Part shown: positions 6,559 to 15,406 of the stretch, piece after piece
Numbering within the stretch: position 1 is the first letter of the stretch
Layout: each line of letters opens with the position of its first letter
NCBI GenBank assembly: GCA_041589175.1
Contig: JBFHWF010000028.1
Location: 1 to 28,015 of the forward strand
DNA from: SZUA-229 sp041589175
GTDB taxonomy: Bacteria > Pseudomonadota > Gammaproteobacteria > SZUA-229
DNA length: 28,015 bases
Reading direction: 5' to 3'
The notes under the pieces: generated by a model
Seen by the model: the letters and a program-made list of their open reading frames with translations, nothing else
The model's database searches: none
What the model was told of the DNA's origin: nothing
Position numbers and translations under genes: made by a program

Positions 6559-8139
6559 TTATTCCCACTCAATAGTACCCGGCGGTTTACCGGTAATGTC
6601 ATACACCACGCGGGAAATACCATCCACTTCATTGACGATTCGACGTGAGACATTGTCGAGAAAATCATATGGAAGATGCGCCCAACGCGCGGTCATAAAG
6701 TCGATAGTTTCTACCGCACGTAATGACACTACCCACTGGTAACGACGACCATCACCGGTGACACCTACCGACTTCACTGGCAGGAACACGGTAAACGCCT
6801 GTGATACACCATTATAGAGATCGTGTTTGTAGAGTTCTTCTATAAAGATATGATCAGCGAGACGCAGGATATCGGCGTATTCTTTTTTCACTTCGCCAAG
6901 AATACGAACACCCAGGCCCGGTCCCGGGAATGGATGACGGTAAACCATATCGTATGGCAAACCCAGTTCAACACCCAGCTTACGCACTTCGTCTTTAAAC
7001 AGCTCACGCAGGGGCTCACATAGCTTGAGCTTCATGTAGTCTGGTAAGCCACCCACATTGTGATGTGACTTGATGAGGTGCGCCTTGCCGGTTTTAGCAC
7101 CCGCCGATTCGATTACGTCGGGATAGATCGTACCCTGTGCCAGCCATTTGGCATTGGATAATTTGGCCGCTTCTTCTTCGAAGATATCGACAAACATGTT
7201 GCCGATAATCTTGCGCTTGTCTTCTGGATCACTCTTACCTTTAAGCGCATCAAGAAAACGCTGCTCCGCATCGACACGAATTACTTTCACGCCCATATGC
7301 TCGGCGAAGGTTTTCATCACCTGGTCGCCTTCCTTGTATCGCAGCAGACCATTATCAACGAATACACAGGTTAACTGGTCACCAATGGCGCGGTGTAACA
7401 GTGCTGCCACTACGGATGAATCAACACCACCAGACAGCCCAAGCAACACTTCATCATTACCCACCTGTTGCTGAATTGTCTTGATGGAATCTTCGATAAT
7501 ATTGTCCGCGGTCCACAGGTTGCCACAACCGCAGATGTCATGCACGAAGCGTTCGATAATGCGCTGGCCCTGGTTGGTGTGCGTTACTTCAGGGTGGAAC
7601 TGAACACCGTAGAAATTCTTTTCTTCGTTGGCGATACCGGCAATAGGCGCAGAATCCGTCGACGCCATCAGCTTAAAACCATCTGGCATGTCTACAACGC
7701 GGTCACCATGACTCATCCACACGTCGAGCATGCCGTAGCCTTCCTCGGTGACATGGTCTTCGATATCTTTTAACAGACGGGTATGACCACGGGCACGCAC
7801 CTGGGCGTACCCATATTCGTGGTGATCGGCGTTTTCCACCTTACCACCCAGCTGTGCCGTCATGGTCTGCATGCCATAACAGATACCCAGAACCGGTAAT
7901 CCCATGTTAAACACCAGCTCCGGTGCCCTCGGTGATTCATCACCGGTAACGGTTTCCGGGCCACCGGAAAGAATAATACCCTTAGGCTTGAATGCCTTGA
8001 TGTCCTCTTCACTGACATCCCAGGCATACAGCTCACAGTAGACTCCCGCTTCGCGAATACGGCGAGCAATCAGTTGCGTATACTGGGAACCAAAGTCGAG
8101 GATGAGAATTCGATCGGAATGGATATTTTGTGTTGTCAT
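6559..8139 (-). CDS. guaA: GMP synthase (glutamine-hydrolysing)
   Basis: A 526-residue cytosolic enzyme of normal length that converts XMP to GMP using ATP and glutamine, the last step of guanine nucleotide synthesis. The N-terminal class I glutamine amidotransferase domain (about 8-200) has nucleophile C87 in LGICYGMQ and the His/Glu pair in GVQFHPEVTHT. The ATP-pyrophosphatase domain starts near 210, with the P-loop LSGGVDSSV. The C-terminal dimerisation domain ends in GKPPGTIEWE, the family's usual end. It lies 149 bp downstream of guaB on the same strand, the classic gua order. A strong terminator follows. All catalytic residues are present. Confidence 0.98.
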   Translation of the reverse strand: MTTQNIHSDRILILDFGSQYTQLIARRIREAGVYCELYAWDVSEEDIKAFKPKGIILSGGPETVTGDESPRAPELVFNMGLPVLGICYGMQTMTAQLGGKVENADHHEYGYAQVRARGHTRLLKDIEDHVTEEGYGMLDVWMSHGDRVVDMPDGFKLMASTDSAPIAGIANEEKNFYGVQFHPEVTHTNQGQRIIERFVHDICGCGNLWTADNIIEDSIKTIQQQVGNDEVLLGLSGGVDSSVVAALLHRAIGDQLTCVFVDNGLLRYKEGDQVMKTFAEHMGVKVIRVDAEQRFLDALKGKSDPEDKRKIIGNMFVDIFEEEAAKLSNAKWLAQGTIYPDVIESAGAKTGKAHLIKSHHNVGGLPDYMKLKLCEPLRELFKDEVRKLGVELGLPYDMVYRHPFPGPGLGVRILGEVKKEYADILRLADHIFIEELYKHDLYNGVSQAFTVFLPVKSVGVTGDGRRYQWVVSLRAVETIDFMTARWAHLPYDFLDNVSRRIVNEVDGISRVVYDITGKPPGTIEWE

Positions 8140-8210
8140 GGGATGTCGTTTCTATTTTGTTCTGTTTGCCGGTGATGTGACTTCGTAGCCGCTTTCGTGG
8201 TGTCAAAACT

Positions 8211-8244
8211 GGGGACAGAGCTCAAAAGGCGGAGGTCTGTCCCC
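8211..8244. repeat. Long hairpin in the guaB-guaA intergenic region
   Basis: GGGGACAGA (8211-8219) and TCTGTCCCC (8236-8244) are perfect 9-bp arms; CTC and GAG inside them add three more pairs after one mismatch. There is no T-run on either strand, so it is probably not a simple terminator. It could set the guaB to guaA ratio by attenuation or mRNA processing, or be a dispersed palindromic repeat. It is unrelated in sequence to the 4886 and 6494 copies. Confidence 0.6.
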
Positions 8245-8288
8245 GGGCATTACGGGCTGAGCGTTATAACAACTTGCTCACTCGATGC

Positions 8289-9746
8289 TTAGGTGCGGTA
8301 GTTTGGGGCTTCCTTGGTAATCGTCACGTCGTGAACGTGAGATTCTTTCATACCCGCACCTGAGATACGCACAAATTCTGGCTTGCTACGCATTTCTTCA
8401 AGGTCAGCGCAACCGACATAGCCCATACTCGAGCGGATACCGCCCAGCAGCTGGTGTACGATCGCCGAAAGGTTACCCTTGTAAGGAACTCGGCCCTCGA
8501 TGCCTTCTGGCACCAGCTTCTCAGCACCGGCATCCTTATCCTGGAAGTAACGGTCACTGGAGCCCTGCTCCATCGCACCGATGGAACCCATGCCACGGTA
8601 TGACTTATAGGAACGCCCCTGGTAAAGAATGACCTCACCAGGTGCCTCTTCTGTACCCGCCAGCAGGCCACCAATCATAACTGAATAGGCGCCTGCAGCC
8701 AGTGCCTTGGCAATATCACCGGAATAGCGTATGCCACCATCTGCAATAAGAGGTACACCGGTACCTTCGAGTTCCTGCGCAACATTAGACACCGCTGAAA
8801 TCTGTGGCACACCTACACCGGCAACGATACGAGTCGTACAGATCGAGCCGGGGCCTATGCCAACCTTAACCGCATCAGCGCCCGCATCCACCAGATCACG
8901 GGCGGCTTTCGCCGTGGCGATATTACCGCCAATGACCTGTACCTGGGGGAAATTTTCCTTAACCCACTTAACACGGCTGATTACCCCCTGGGAATGGCCA
9001 TGGGCTGTATCGACCACGATCACATCCACACCGGCCTCGGCCAGCGCCTTCACGCGGTCTTCCGTGTCCGCACCGGTACCTACAGCGGCACCAACACGCA
9101 GACGACCCAGGTCGTCCTTACAGGCATTAGGAAAATCATCGGATTTCTGCATATCACGTACGGTGATCATGCCACGGAGCTCGAAATTATCGTTTACAAC
9201 CAGTACCTTTTCGATACGATGCTTGTGAAGCAGGCTCAGCACCTCATCACGGCCAGCGCCTTCCTTAACGGTAACCAGCTTTTCCTTGGGTGTCATAATG
9301 CTCGATACCGGATTATCCAGCTCCGTCTCAAAGCGACGATCTCGGGAGGTAATAATACCGACAAGGTCTTCGCCAGCGACAACGGGCACACCAGAGATAC
9401 GATTATTCTCAGTCAGCGCAACCACTTCACGAATCGTCGTATCGGGCGATACGGTAATCGGCTCGTTAATCACACCAGATTCAAACTTCTTGACTGCCGC
9501 TACATTGCGCGCCTGTTCTTCGATCGACATATTCTTATGCACAATGCCGATACCCCCTTCCTGCGCCAGGGCAATTGCCAGCCGGGCTTCGGTAACCGTA
9601 TCCATGGCAGCAGAGATCAACGGGATATTCAACTTGATATCGCGGGTCAACTGGGTGCCCAGTTTGACATCATTGGGCAGAACCGTGGAGTGGGCTGGAA
9701 TCAGCAGCACATCATCAAAAGTAAGTGCTTCCTGGGCAATACGCAT
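8289..9746 (-). CDS. guaB: Inosine-5'-monophosphate dehydrogenase
   Basis: A 485-residue cytosolic enzyme that oxidises IMP to XMP with NAD+, the committed step to guanine nucleotides. The TIM barrel is split by two CBS domains (about 90-205). The catalytic loop GPGSICTTRIVAGVG has nucleophile C303. The flap region with YKSYRGMGSIGAM and YFQDK follows. The start MRIAQEALTFDDVLL is standard, and AGGAG lies 6 nt before the ATG. It is first in the gua pair, with guaA downstream. A candidate promoter is at 9779-9807. Confidence 0.98.
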   Translation of the reverse strand: MRIAQEALTFDDVLLIPAHSTVLPNDVKLGTQLTRDIKLNIPLISAAMDTVTEARLAIALAQEGGIGIVHKNMSIEEQARNVAAVKKFESGVINEPITVSPDTTIREVVALTENNRISGVPVVAGEDLVGIITSRDRRFETELDNPVSSIMTPKEKLVTVKEGAGRDEVLSLLHKHRIEKVLVVNDNFELRGMITVRDMQKSDDFPNACKDDLGRLRVGAAVGTGADTEDRVKALAEAGVDVIVVDTAHGHSQGVISRVKWVKENFPQVQVIGGNIATAKAARDLVDAGADAVKVGIGPGSICTTRIVAGVGVPQISAVSNVAQELEGTGVPLIADGGIRYSGDIAKALAAGAYSVMIGGLLAGTEEAPGEVILYQGRSYKSYRGMGSIGAMEQGSSDRYFQDKDAGAEKLVPEGIEGRVPYKGNLSAIVHQLLGGIRSSMGYVGCADLEEMRSKPEFVRISGAGMKESHVHDVTITKEAPNYRT

Positions 9747-9778
9747 GTCGGCTCCTGTTTATTCTGGTAAATCGACGA

Positions 9779-9807
9779 ATTATATAAGGAAACACTGAAT
9801 AATTCAT
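9779..9807 (-). promoter_or_regulatory. Candidate guaB promoter
   Basis: The minus strand carries a perfect TATAAT (9784-9779). A 17-nt spacer separates it from a weak -35-like ATGAAT (9807-9802, 3 of 6). It lies about 33 bp before the guaB start codon. Confidence 0.45.
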
Positions 9808-9854
9808 CTTTTCTTTTTAGCAGGTCGTCTCTGACTGAATCTGACAAATACTAC

Positions 9855-9882
9855 TTGAACCCCCCTCCTGCTAGGTTACAAT
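9855..9882 (+). promoter_or_regulatory. Candidate promoter of the small lipoprotein gene
   Basis: TTGAAC, a 16-nt spacer and TACAAT (5 of 6) lie 80 bp before the start. A perfect TATAAT at 9895-9900 without a good -35 is an alternative. Confidence 0.4.
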
Positions 9883-9961
9883 CGGACCGCTGATTATAAT
9901 AATTGGCAAGGAAATCCAATTAACGGAATAAATACTATAAAAAACCAATTATGAGGTTAAT

Positions 9962-10288
9962 ATGAACCACGCTAATACACTTGCCGGCATCACACTGTCG
10001 GCCCTGCTAATGACTGGCTGCGCCAGTTCTGGCGGCGGTAGCGCTAGCGCCTCCTCTCCGGAAGAGGCCTACCAGATGGCGCACCAGGAAGCCAATATTG
10101 CTATTAAAAACGCTGTTAACGCCAATAATGTATGGCGCGACAGTAGAAAAATTCTGGATAAAGCTGAAAAAGCAGCAAAAGGCGGCGATTTTGAAACCGC
10201 AACAAAGCTGGCTTTAAAGGCCAAACGCCAGGGTGAACTCGCCGTTGCCCAGGCTGAAGCCCAACAGGGTGCTGGTCCTCAGCTTTAA
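9962..10288 (+). CDS. Small alanine-rich lipoprotein (DUF4398-like)
   Basis: A 108-residue protein with a type II signal peptide: hydrophobic segment, then lipobox LMTGC with C20 as the lipidated residue. A Gly/Ser linker is followed by an alanine- and lysine-rich helical region (about 33-108) with regular Ala spacing, which suggests one or two long amphipathic helices. It looks like the DUF4398 or alanine-zipper envelope lipoproteins; this is resemblance, not a proven match. A lipid anchor facing the periplasm is likely. It is a single-gene unit with its own promoter and terminator, and GAGG lies upstream of the ATG. Such small lipoproteins are often highly expressed. Confidence 0.75.
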   Translation: MNHANTLAGITLSALLMTGCASSGGGSASASSPEEAYQMAHQEANIAIKNAVNANNVWRDSRKILDKAEKAAKGGDFETATKLALKAKRQGELAVAQAEAQQGAGPQL

Positions 10289-10331
10289 TTCATATTCAGG
10301 TCAAACACACGCGGGCACTCGCCCGAAAATC

Positions 10332-10365
10332 AGGCCGGGCATCCATAGCTAGCCCGGCCTTTTTT
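10332..10365 (+). terminator. Rho-independent terminator after the lipoprotein gene
   Basis: AGGCCGGGC and GCCCGGCCT form a perfect 9-bp GC-rich stem around an 11-nt loop, ending in six T. It is the clearest terminator in the window. Confidence 0.92.
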
Positions 10366-10462
10366 ATACACCACATATCTCTATCGACTAATACAGTAAT
10401 ACAGCAGGAGCACTCAAACTAAACTATAACTAGCTGATACACATAATAATTGCTATTCACTC

Positions 10463-13243
10463 ATGCCAGCTCCAAACACCCAGAGAATTCGCCTGAAGCT
10501 CCTGACGCCTTACGCGGTCTCTCTGATCCTCATTATTGCCAGCATCCAGCTGCTTCTCTACGTGTACCAGCAGAACAAGCAACAGGCCTACGCAAACAGC
10601 CTAAACACTGAACTTAACCGATCCTTACAGCAAGCTATCGACAACAGCGCCAGAAAAGCTAGCGCTTTTATCGAGTTTATCCAGGACAATCAGTCCATCA
10701 GCGAAGCCTGGATAAAACAGGATCGCGATCAACTACAAAAAGCCAGCACCCCCATATATAACAGGTTGAGGGAACAGCATAATTTCACGCACTTTTATTT
10801 TCATAACGCAGATGGCACTAATTTTCTTCGAGTTCACTCACCTGAAAAATATGGAGACCTGATAAGCCGCGAAACTTTCAAACGTAGCCTGGCTAGCCTT
10901 AGCACTTCTTCTGGTATCGAACTGGGTAAAACAGGACACTTTGCACTGCGCACGGTAACCCCCTGGTATATCAATAATGAACTACAGGGTTTTATGGAGC
11001 TTGGCGTTGAGGTTAGCCATATCATCAGCCAGATTTCTGAACTAAATGATTACATGATTGTATTTTCAGGTAGCGCTGATTTTTTTAAATTGCCAGCAAC
11101 CCATAACACACAAACCCATAAGCTCTCAACAGACAACCATATCCTGTTCACCACACTGGACGATATCCCAGACAAACTGAATCACTTTATCAATACAGCC
11201 CAACACAAGCAGTCCACACTACTGGAACTGGGTAATAGCTATTACCTGACATCTAATCTCTTTATCCAGGACATACACGGTGTAGACACTTCGAAACTCA
11301 CTTATTTATATAACTTCGACAACCATGTCGTTTACGACAACAACTTTCTGTGGGGCACATTACTGATTAATAGCGCGATTGGCATGGTATTACTGATTTT
11401 CTACAACTATTACAGTGGAAAACTCGAGCAACAACACAAAGACTCTTATCAGGAACTGCAATCTGAGATCAATGAACGAAAATCTATCGAGAACAAGTTA
11501 TTACGCAACAAAAAACAACTGGAACAACTTATTATTGAACGTGATCGCAGCTTAAGTGAAAGTCGGCTTCGCTATCGCACGCTCTTTGAAAAAACCGCTG
11601 ACGCATTACTGCTTATCGAGAATGACCGATTTATTGATTGCAATCAGGCCTTGCTGGATATGTTTCTTTACACAAACAAAGAAGATATCTACGACACCCA
11701 CCCATCACAAATCTCACCTGAATTTCAGGACGATGGGCAGGCTTCCAGTCTCAAGGCTGACCTGATGATGCAGACTGCCATCGAAAAAGGTAGTCATCGA
11801 TTTGAATGGACTCATATAAGAAAAAATGGCCAGGCCTTCCCTGCCGAAGTTTTACTCACAGCAATCCCCGCCGGGGATAAAAAATTATTGCACGCCGTAG
11901 TACGTGACATCAGCAGCCGCAAAGAGGCCGAAGAGGAAATCAAATATCGCGCCTATTATGACTCCTTAACCAACCTGCCCAATCGTCAGTTAATGATTGA
12001 TCGACTGAAACATGCCATCATCACAGGACGCAGGCGCAACAACTACAATGCACTACTATTTATTGATCTGGATCGATTCAAAACCATAAACGATTCTCTA
12101 GGCCATTCTGTTGGTGATCTGCTCCTGGTAGAAACGGCTCGCCGTATCAGGGGGTGTATTCGTGAAGAAGATACCGCCTCTCGTTTCGGCGGTGATGAGT
12201 TTGTAATACTCATCAAGAATCTTGGTGATGATCAGGAGCACTCATCACTACATGCTAAACGCATTGCAGAAGACATACAGCGATCACTTCTTAATCCTTT
12301 CAGATTAAAAGGCCATGAATTGCATATCTCCTCTAGCATCGGCATAAATCTATTCCCGATGGAAAACGAATCCATGGAAGATATTATTAAACACGCCGAC
12401 ACTGCCATGTATAGCGCCAAGGAGAGCGGACGCAACAAGATTGACTTTTATATGTCTGAGATGCATGAAAGCGTTCACAGAAAACTGACCCTTGAAAAAG
12501 ACCTGCGCCAGACCATTCGAGAAAAAGGCCTGACCATTCATTACCAGCCTCAGGTAGACAATGACGGAAAAGTCATTGGGGTTGAGAGCCTGATACGCTG
12601 GCAACATTCCGAACACGGCTTTGTTAACCCGGAAGATTTTATATCAATCGCTGAAGACACTGGAATGATTTATGAAATCGGCGCATTTGTGCTGAATCAC
12701 TCAATCAGCGACATCCTGTCACTGCAGGAATTCGACTGCATGCCCTCGCAAATGTCGATTAACATCAGCCCACACCAGTTTATGCACCCTGAATTTGTTT
12801 CACAGGTGGAACAGGTCATGCAGAAATATCAGCTAGAAAAAAACTTTCTTACGCTGGAAGTTACCGAAGGAATTGCGATCAGCAACCTGTCTGAAACTAT
12901 CGAAAAATTTCAGCAACTACGTAACATTGGGGTTCGTATATCACTGGATGATTTCGGCACGGGGTATTCATCACTAAGCTACCTGAAACGCCTGCCACTG
13001 GATGAATTGAAAATTGATAAGTCATTCGTTTTCGACGTAATGCAGGACCCACACGATGCGCTACTCGTGCAAACCATTATCAATATCGCCAACCAGTTTG
13101 GACTGGATACAGTCGCAGAGGGTGTCGAGGGTATTGAACAACTGAATTTCCTCAAGCAGGAGTCCTGTAAATATTATCAGGGGTACTACTTCAGCAGACC
13201 GCTTCCCATTGATAAGCTACGTGAGTTCCTGCAAAAAAACTGA
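10463..13243 (+). CDS. Membrane PAS-GGDEF-EAL c-di-GMP enzyme
   Basis: A 926-residue inner-membrane protein. Membrane helices at about 12-31 and 297-317 flank a periplasmic sensor domain of about 265 residues, with helical features of the double-CACHE/LuxQ type. A coiled coil (about 320-368) leads to a PAS domain (about 370-485), a GGDEF domain and an EAL domain. GGDEF is intact at 576-580, and the inhibitory RxxD site is present at R567-D570. The EAL motif reads ESL at 708-710, keeping the metal-binding Glu, and downstream DDFGTGYSSL and AEGVEG are present. Both cyclase and phosphodiesterase activities are possible; the family often uses only one. No Shine-Dalgarno is obvious. xseA starts 36 bp after it. 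The input signal is unknown. Confidence 0.93.
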   Translation: MPAPNTQRIRLKLLTPYAVSLILIIASIQLLLYVYQQNKQQAYANSLNTELNRSLQQAIDNSARKASAFIEFIQDNQSISEAWIKQDRDQLQKASTPIYNRLREQHNFTHFYFHNADGTNFLRVHSPEKYGDLISRETFKRSLASLSTSSGIELGKTGHFALRTVTPWYINNELQGFMELGVEVSHIISQISELNDYMIVFSGSADFFKLPATHNTQTHKLSTDNHILFTTLDDIPDKLNHFINTAQHKQSTLLELGNSYYLTSNLFIQDIHGVDTSKLTYLYNFDNHVVYDNNFLWGTLLINSAIGMVLLIFYNYYSGKLEQQHKDSYQELQSEINERKSIENKLLRNKKQLEQLIIERDRSLSESRLRYRTLFEKTADALLLIENDRFIDCNQALLDMFLYTNKEDIYDTHPSQISPEFQDDGQASSLKADLMMQTAIEKGSHRFEWTHIRKNGQAFPAEVLLTAIPAGDKKLLHAVVRDISSRKEAEEEIKYRAYYDSLTNLPNRQLMIDRLKHAIITGRRRNNYNALLFIDLDRFKTINDSLGHSVGDLLLVETARRIRGCIREEDTASRFGGDEFVILIKNLGDDQEHSSLHAKRIAEDIQRSLLNPFRLKGHELHISSSIGINLFPMENESMEDIIKHADTAMYSAKESGRNKIDFYMSEMHESVHRKLTLEKDLRQTIREKGLTIHYQPQVDNDGKVIGVESLIRWQHSEHGFVNPEDFISIAEDTGMIYEIGAFVLNHSISDILSLQEFDCMPSQMSINISPHQFMHPEFVSQVEQVMQKYQLEKNFLTLEVTEGIAISNLSETIEKFQQLRNIGVRISLDDFGTGYSSLSYLKRLPLDELKIDKSFVFDVMQDPHDALLVQTIINIANQFGLDTVAEGVEGIEQLNFLKQESCKYYQGYYFSRPLPIDKLREFLQKN

Positions 13244-13279
13244 TTTGCCAGCACGCCAAATCCACGTATCATTGCCGCC

Positions 13280-14620
13280 ATGGTACCTGCCGATAAACAA
13301 CGCGAACGCACGATATACACGGTTAGCGAGCTCAATCGCACTATCCGTGGCCTGCTGGAAAGCCAGTTTCCCCTGTTATGGGTCGAAGGTGAGATCTCCA
13401 ACCTGGCACAGCCCGCTTCCGGGCACATCTACTTTACCCTTAAGGACGCCAATGCCCAGGTGCGTTGCGCCATGTTTAAGAACCGTAAGCAGTTGCTTCG
13501 ATTCAGACCCGCCAATGGCCAGCAGGTACTGATACGCGCTCGCGTCGGGCTATACGAAGCACGTGGAGAGTTCCAGCTGGTTGCTGAGCAGATGGAAGAA
13601 GCCGGTGATGGCGCCCTGCGCCGACAGTTCGAAGAACTCAAAGCCCGGCTCGCCAGCGAAGGCCTGTTTGCAGACTCCCTGAAACAGCCCCTGCCCGAGT
13701 TACCTCGCTGTATTGGCGTCATCACCTCTCCGACAGGGGCAGCCGTGCGGGATGTTCTCAGCGTATTGAAACGTCGCTTCCCTGCTATTCCGGTTCGCAT
13801 TTACCCTGTAGCTGTTCAGGGTGAGAAAGCCGTTCCGGAGATTACAGAAGCACTACACCGTGCCAGCATGGAAAAGGCCTGTGATGTACTACTACTGGTA
13901 CGGGGTGGTGGCTCGCTCGAAGACCTCTGGGCGTTCAATGAAGAAGCTGTGGCCCGTGCAATTCTTGCCTGTGACATTCCTGTTGTCAGTGGTGTTGGCC
14001 ATGAAGTTGATATTACCATTGCAGACTTTACCGCCGACCACCGCGCTGCTACCCCATCCGCTGCCGCAGAACTGGTCAGCCCGAATCAGCAGGCTATTCT
14101 ATATAACCTTGCAAACCAGCAACGTCGCCTGATCCACTTCCTTAAACAGCAACTGGAGCGAAGTCAGGAAAAATTACAGTGGCTACAACAGCGGCTAAGA
14201 ATGCAGCATCCCGAGAGCCAGTTGCGCCAACAGTATCAGCAACTGGACGAGCTTGGGCAGCGGCTACTGTCAGCGCTCAATGGGCAACTACAGGAACAGC
14301 ATCATAATCTGCGTTACCTGATTCAGGGGTTATTCAATAATCGCCCTGAAAGCACCATCGAACTTCAGCAACTACAACTGGATGACCTGGCCAGTCGACT
14401 GGTATTTGCCACGGAAACTCATCTGGAAAGCCAGCGCCAGCAGCTGGCACAGCTCAGCCGAACACTACAGGCCGTAAGCCCGTTAAATACCCTGTCCCGC
14501 GGCTATAGCATCACCCGTAATCAGGCGGGAGAAACGATAACCGATGCCGACGAGCTTGAGTCAGGTGAGCTGATTAGCACTCAGTTACACCACGGCGTTA
14601 TTCGCAGCCGCGTTGAATAG
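13280..14620 (+). CDS. xseA: Exodeoxyribonuclease VII large subunit
   Basis: A 446-residue cytosolic nuclease subunit of typical length. The N-terminal OB-fold (about 10-110) starts with the conserved TIYTVSELNRTIR and includes WVEGEISN and GHIYFTLKD. The catalytic region has GVITSPTGAAVRD, LLVRGGGSLEDLWAFNEE, GVGHEVDITIADF and DHRAATPSAAAE. A long coiled-coil part (about 270-400) follows. It ends with the family motif LSRGYSI near the C-terminus. With XseB it degrades single-stranded DNA from both ends. XseB is not in the window, as is usual. It may share a transcript with the GGDEF-EAL gene 36 bp upstream. Confidence 0.97.
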   Translation: MVPADKQRERTIYTVSELNRTIRGLLESQFPLLWVEGEISNLAQPASGHIYFTLKDANAQVRCAMFKNRKQLLRFRPANGQQVLIRARVGLYEARGEFQLVAEQMEEAGDGALRRQFEELKARLASEGLFADSLKQPLPELPRCIGVITSPTGAAVRDVLSVLKRRFPAIPVRIYPVAVQGEKAVPEITEALHRASMEKACDVLLLVRGGGSLEDLWAFNEEAVARAILACDIPVVSGVGHEVDITIADFTADHRAATPSAAAELVSPNQQAILYNLANQQRRLIHFLKQQLERSQEKLQWLQQRLRMQHPESQLRQQYQQLDELGQRLLSALNGQLQEQHHNLRYLIQGLFNNRPESTIELQQLQLDDLASRLVFATETHLESQRQQLAQLSRTLQAVSPLNTLSRGYSITRNQAGETITDADELESGELISTQLHHGVIRSRVE

Positions 14621-14762
14621 CCATTATTTTCAACAACTTAGCACAATAATCGCCTGACTTTCTGCATATCCCACCCCTGTATGGCTCACTGAAGCTCGGT
14701 TGAATCAGGCATATTAGGACTCGCATATTTGCAAAAATAGGGGTAAATTACTGGGTTTGATT

Positions 14763-14786
14763 GACCCGGTCGCTTGATATCCGGGT
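14763..14786. promoter_or_regulatory. Inverted repeat upstream of dksA
   Basis: ACCCGG (14763-14768) and CCGGGT (14781-14786) form perfect 6-bp arms with a 12-nt spacer. TTGATA at 14774-14779 and GATAAT at 14795-14800 nearby could form a promoter with a short 15-nt spacer. If so, the inverted repeat overlaps its -35 and could be an operator. Confidence 0.3.
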
Positions 14787-14858
14787 TCGATGTAGATAAT
14801 AATGCGCGTCGCAAATTAAACTCGATAGTTCGACGTAAAAGATAAATCGGAGATCTCG

Positions 14859-15290
14859 ATGCCAGAAAGCACGGCACAATTACACGGTTTCAAGCCCTAC
14901 AAAGAAAAGAAGGGCGAAGAGTACATGAATGACAAGCAGCTGGAGCATTTCCGCGACATTCTTAACGCATGGAAAGGCGAGCTCATGCAGGAAGTTGACC
15001 GCACGGTCGATCACATGAAAGACGATGCTGCTAACTTCCCCGACCCGGCTGACCGTGCTTCTCAGGAAGAAGAGTTCAGCCTTGAACTCCGTACTCGTGA
15101 TCGTGAGCGCAAACTGATCAAGAAGATCGATGAATCGCTTAATGAGCTGGATAACGGCGACTATGGTTACTGTGTAACCTGCGGTGTCGAAATAGGTATT
15201 CGCCGCCTCGAAGCCCGTCCAACGGCTACTCAGTGTATCGACTGCAAGAGCCTTGATGAGATCAAGGAAAAGCAGAACAAGGGCAAATAA
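14859..15290 (+). CDS. dksA: RNA polymerase-binding transcription factor DksA
   Basis: A 143-residue protein with normal DksA layout: an N-terminal segment, a coiled coil whose tip carries the two acidic residues in DPADRASQEEE, and a C-terminal four-cysteine zinc finger (CVTC, 17 residues, CIDC). DksA enters the RNA polymerase secondary channel and, with ppGpp, represses rRNA promoters and activates amino acid promoters. CGGAGA lies 5 nt before the ATG. An in-frame ATG further in (MNDKQLEHF) would remove the conserved N-terminus, so the long form is preferred. gluQRS follows, as in Escherichia coli and many relatives. Confidence 0.97.
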   Translation: MPESTAQLHGFKPYKEKKGEEYMNDKQLEHFRDILNAWKGELMQEVDRTVDHMKDDAANFPDPADRASQEEEFSLELRTRDRERKLIKKIDESLNELDNGDYGYCVTCGVEIGIRRLEARPTATQCIDCKSLDEIKEKQNKGK

Positions 15291-15315
15291 TTCTGCCTGT
15301 AACCCTGCTTCATGG

Positions 15316-15362
15316 GTGGCCAGCCACTGGCCACTCTACTGGCCACTCTACTGGCCACTCCA
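15316..15362 (+). repeat. Hairpin and 12-bp tandem repeat between dksA and gluQRS
   Basis: Three consecutive units of CTGGCCACTCTA occupy 15327-15362, the third with one change. The first unit overlaps a hairpin GTGGCCA-GCCAC-TGGCCAC at 15316-15334. No T-run follows. It may be a replication-slippage repeat, a partial terminator or a processing site. Confidence 0.65.
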
Positions 15363-15406
15363 CAGGCAGCTTCCTGGCATCTCTCGCAAACGGCCCTCAA
15401 TAGCTC

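Noticed and set aside
8994..9770. Open frame of 258 codons on the plus strand across guaB
   Set aside because: It is fully antisense to guaB, whose motifs are intact; the composition is that of a shadow frame.
14784..14790. GGTTCGA resembling a tRNA T-loop
   Set aside because: No acceptor stem, anticodon arm or D arm can be drawn around it.
14686..14877. Open frame of 63 codons on the minus strand before dksA
   Set aside because: No start signals or recognisable protein pattern; it runs into the dksA start region.
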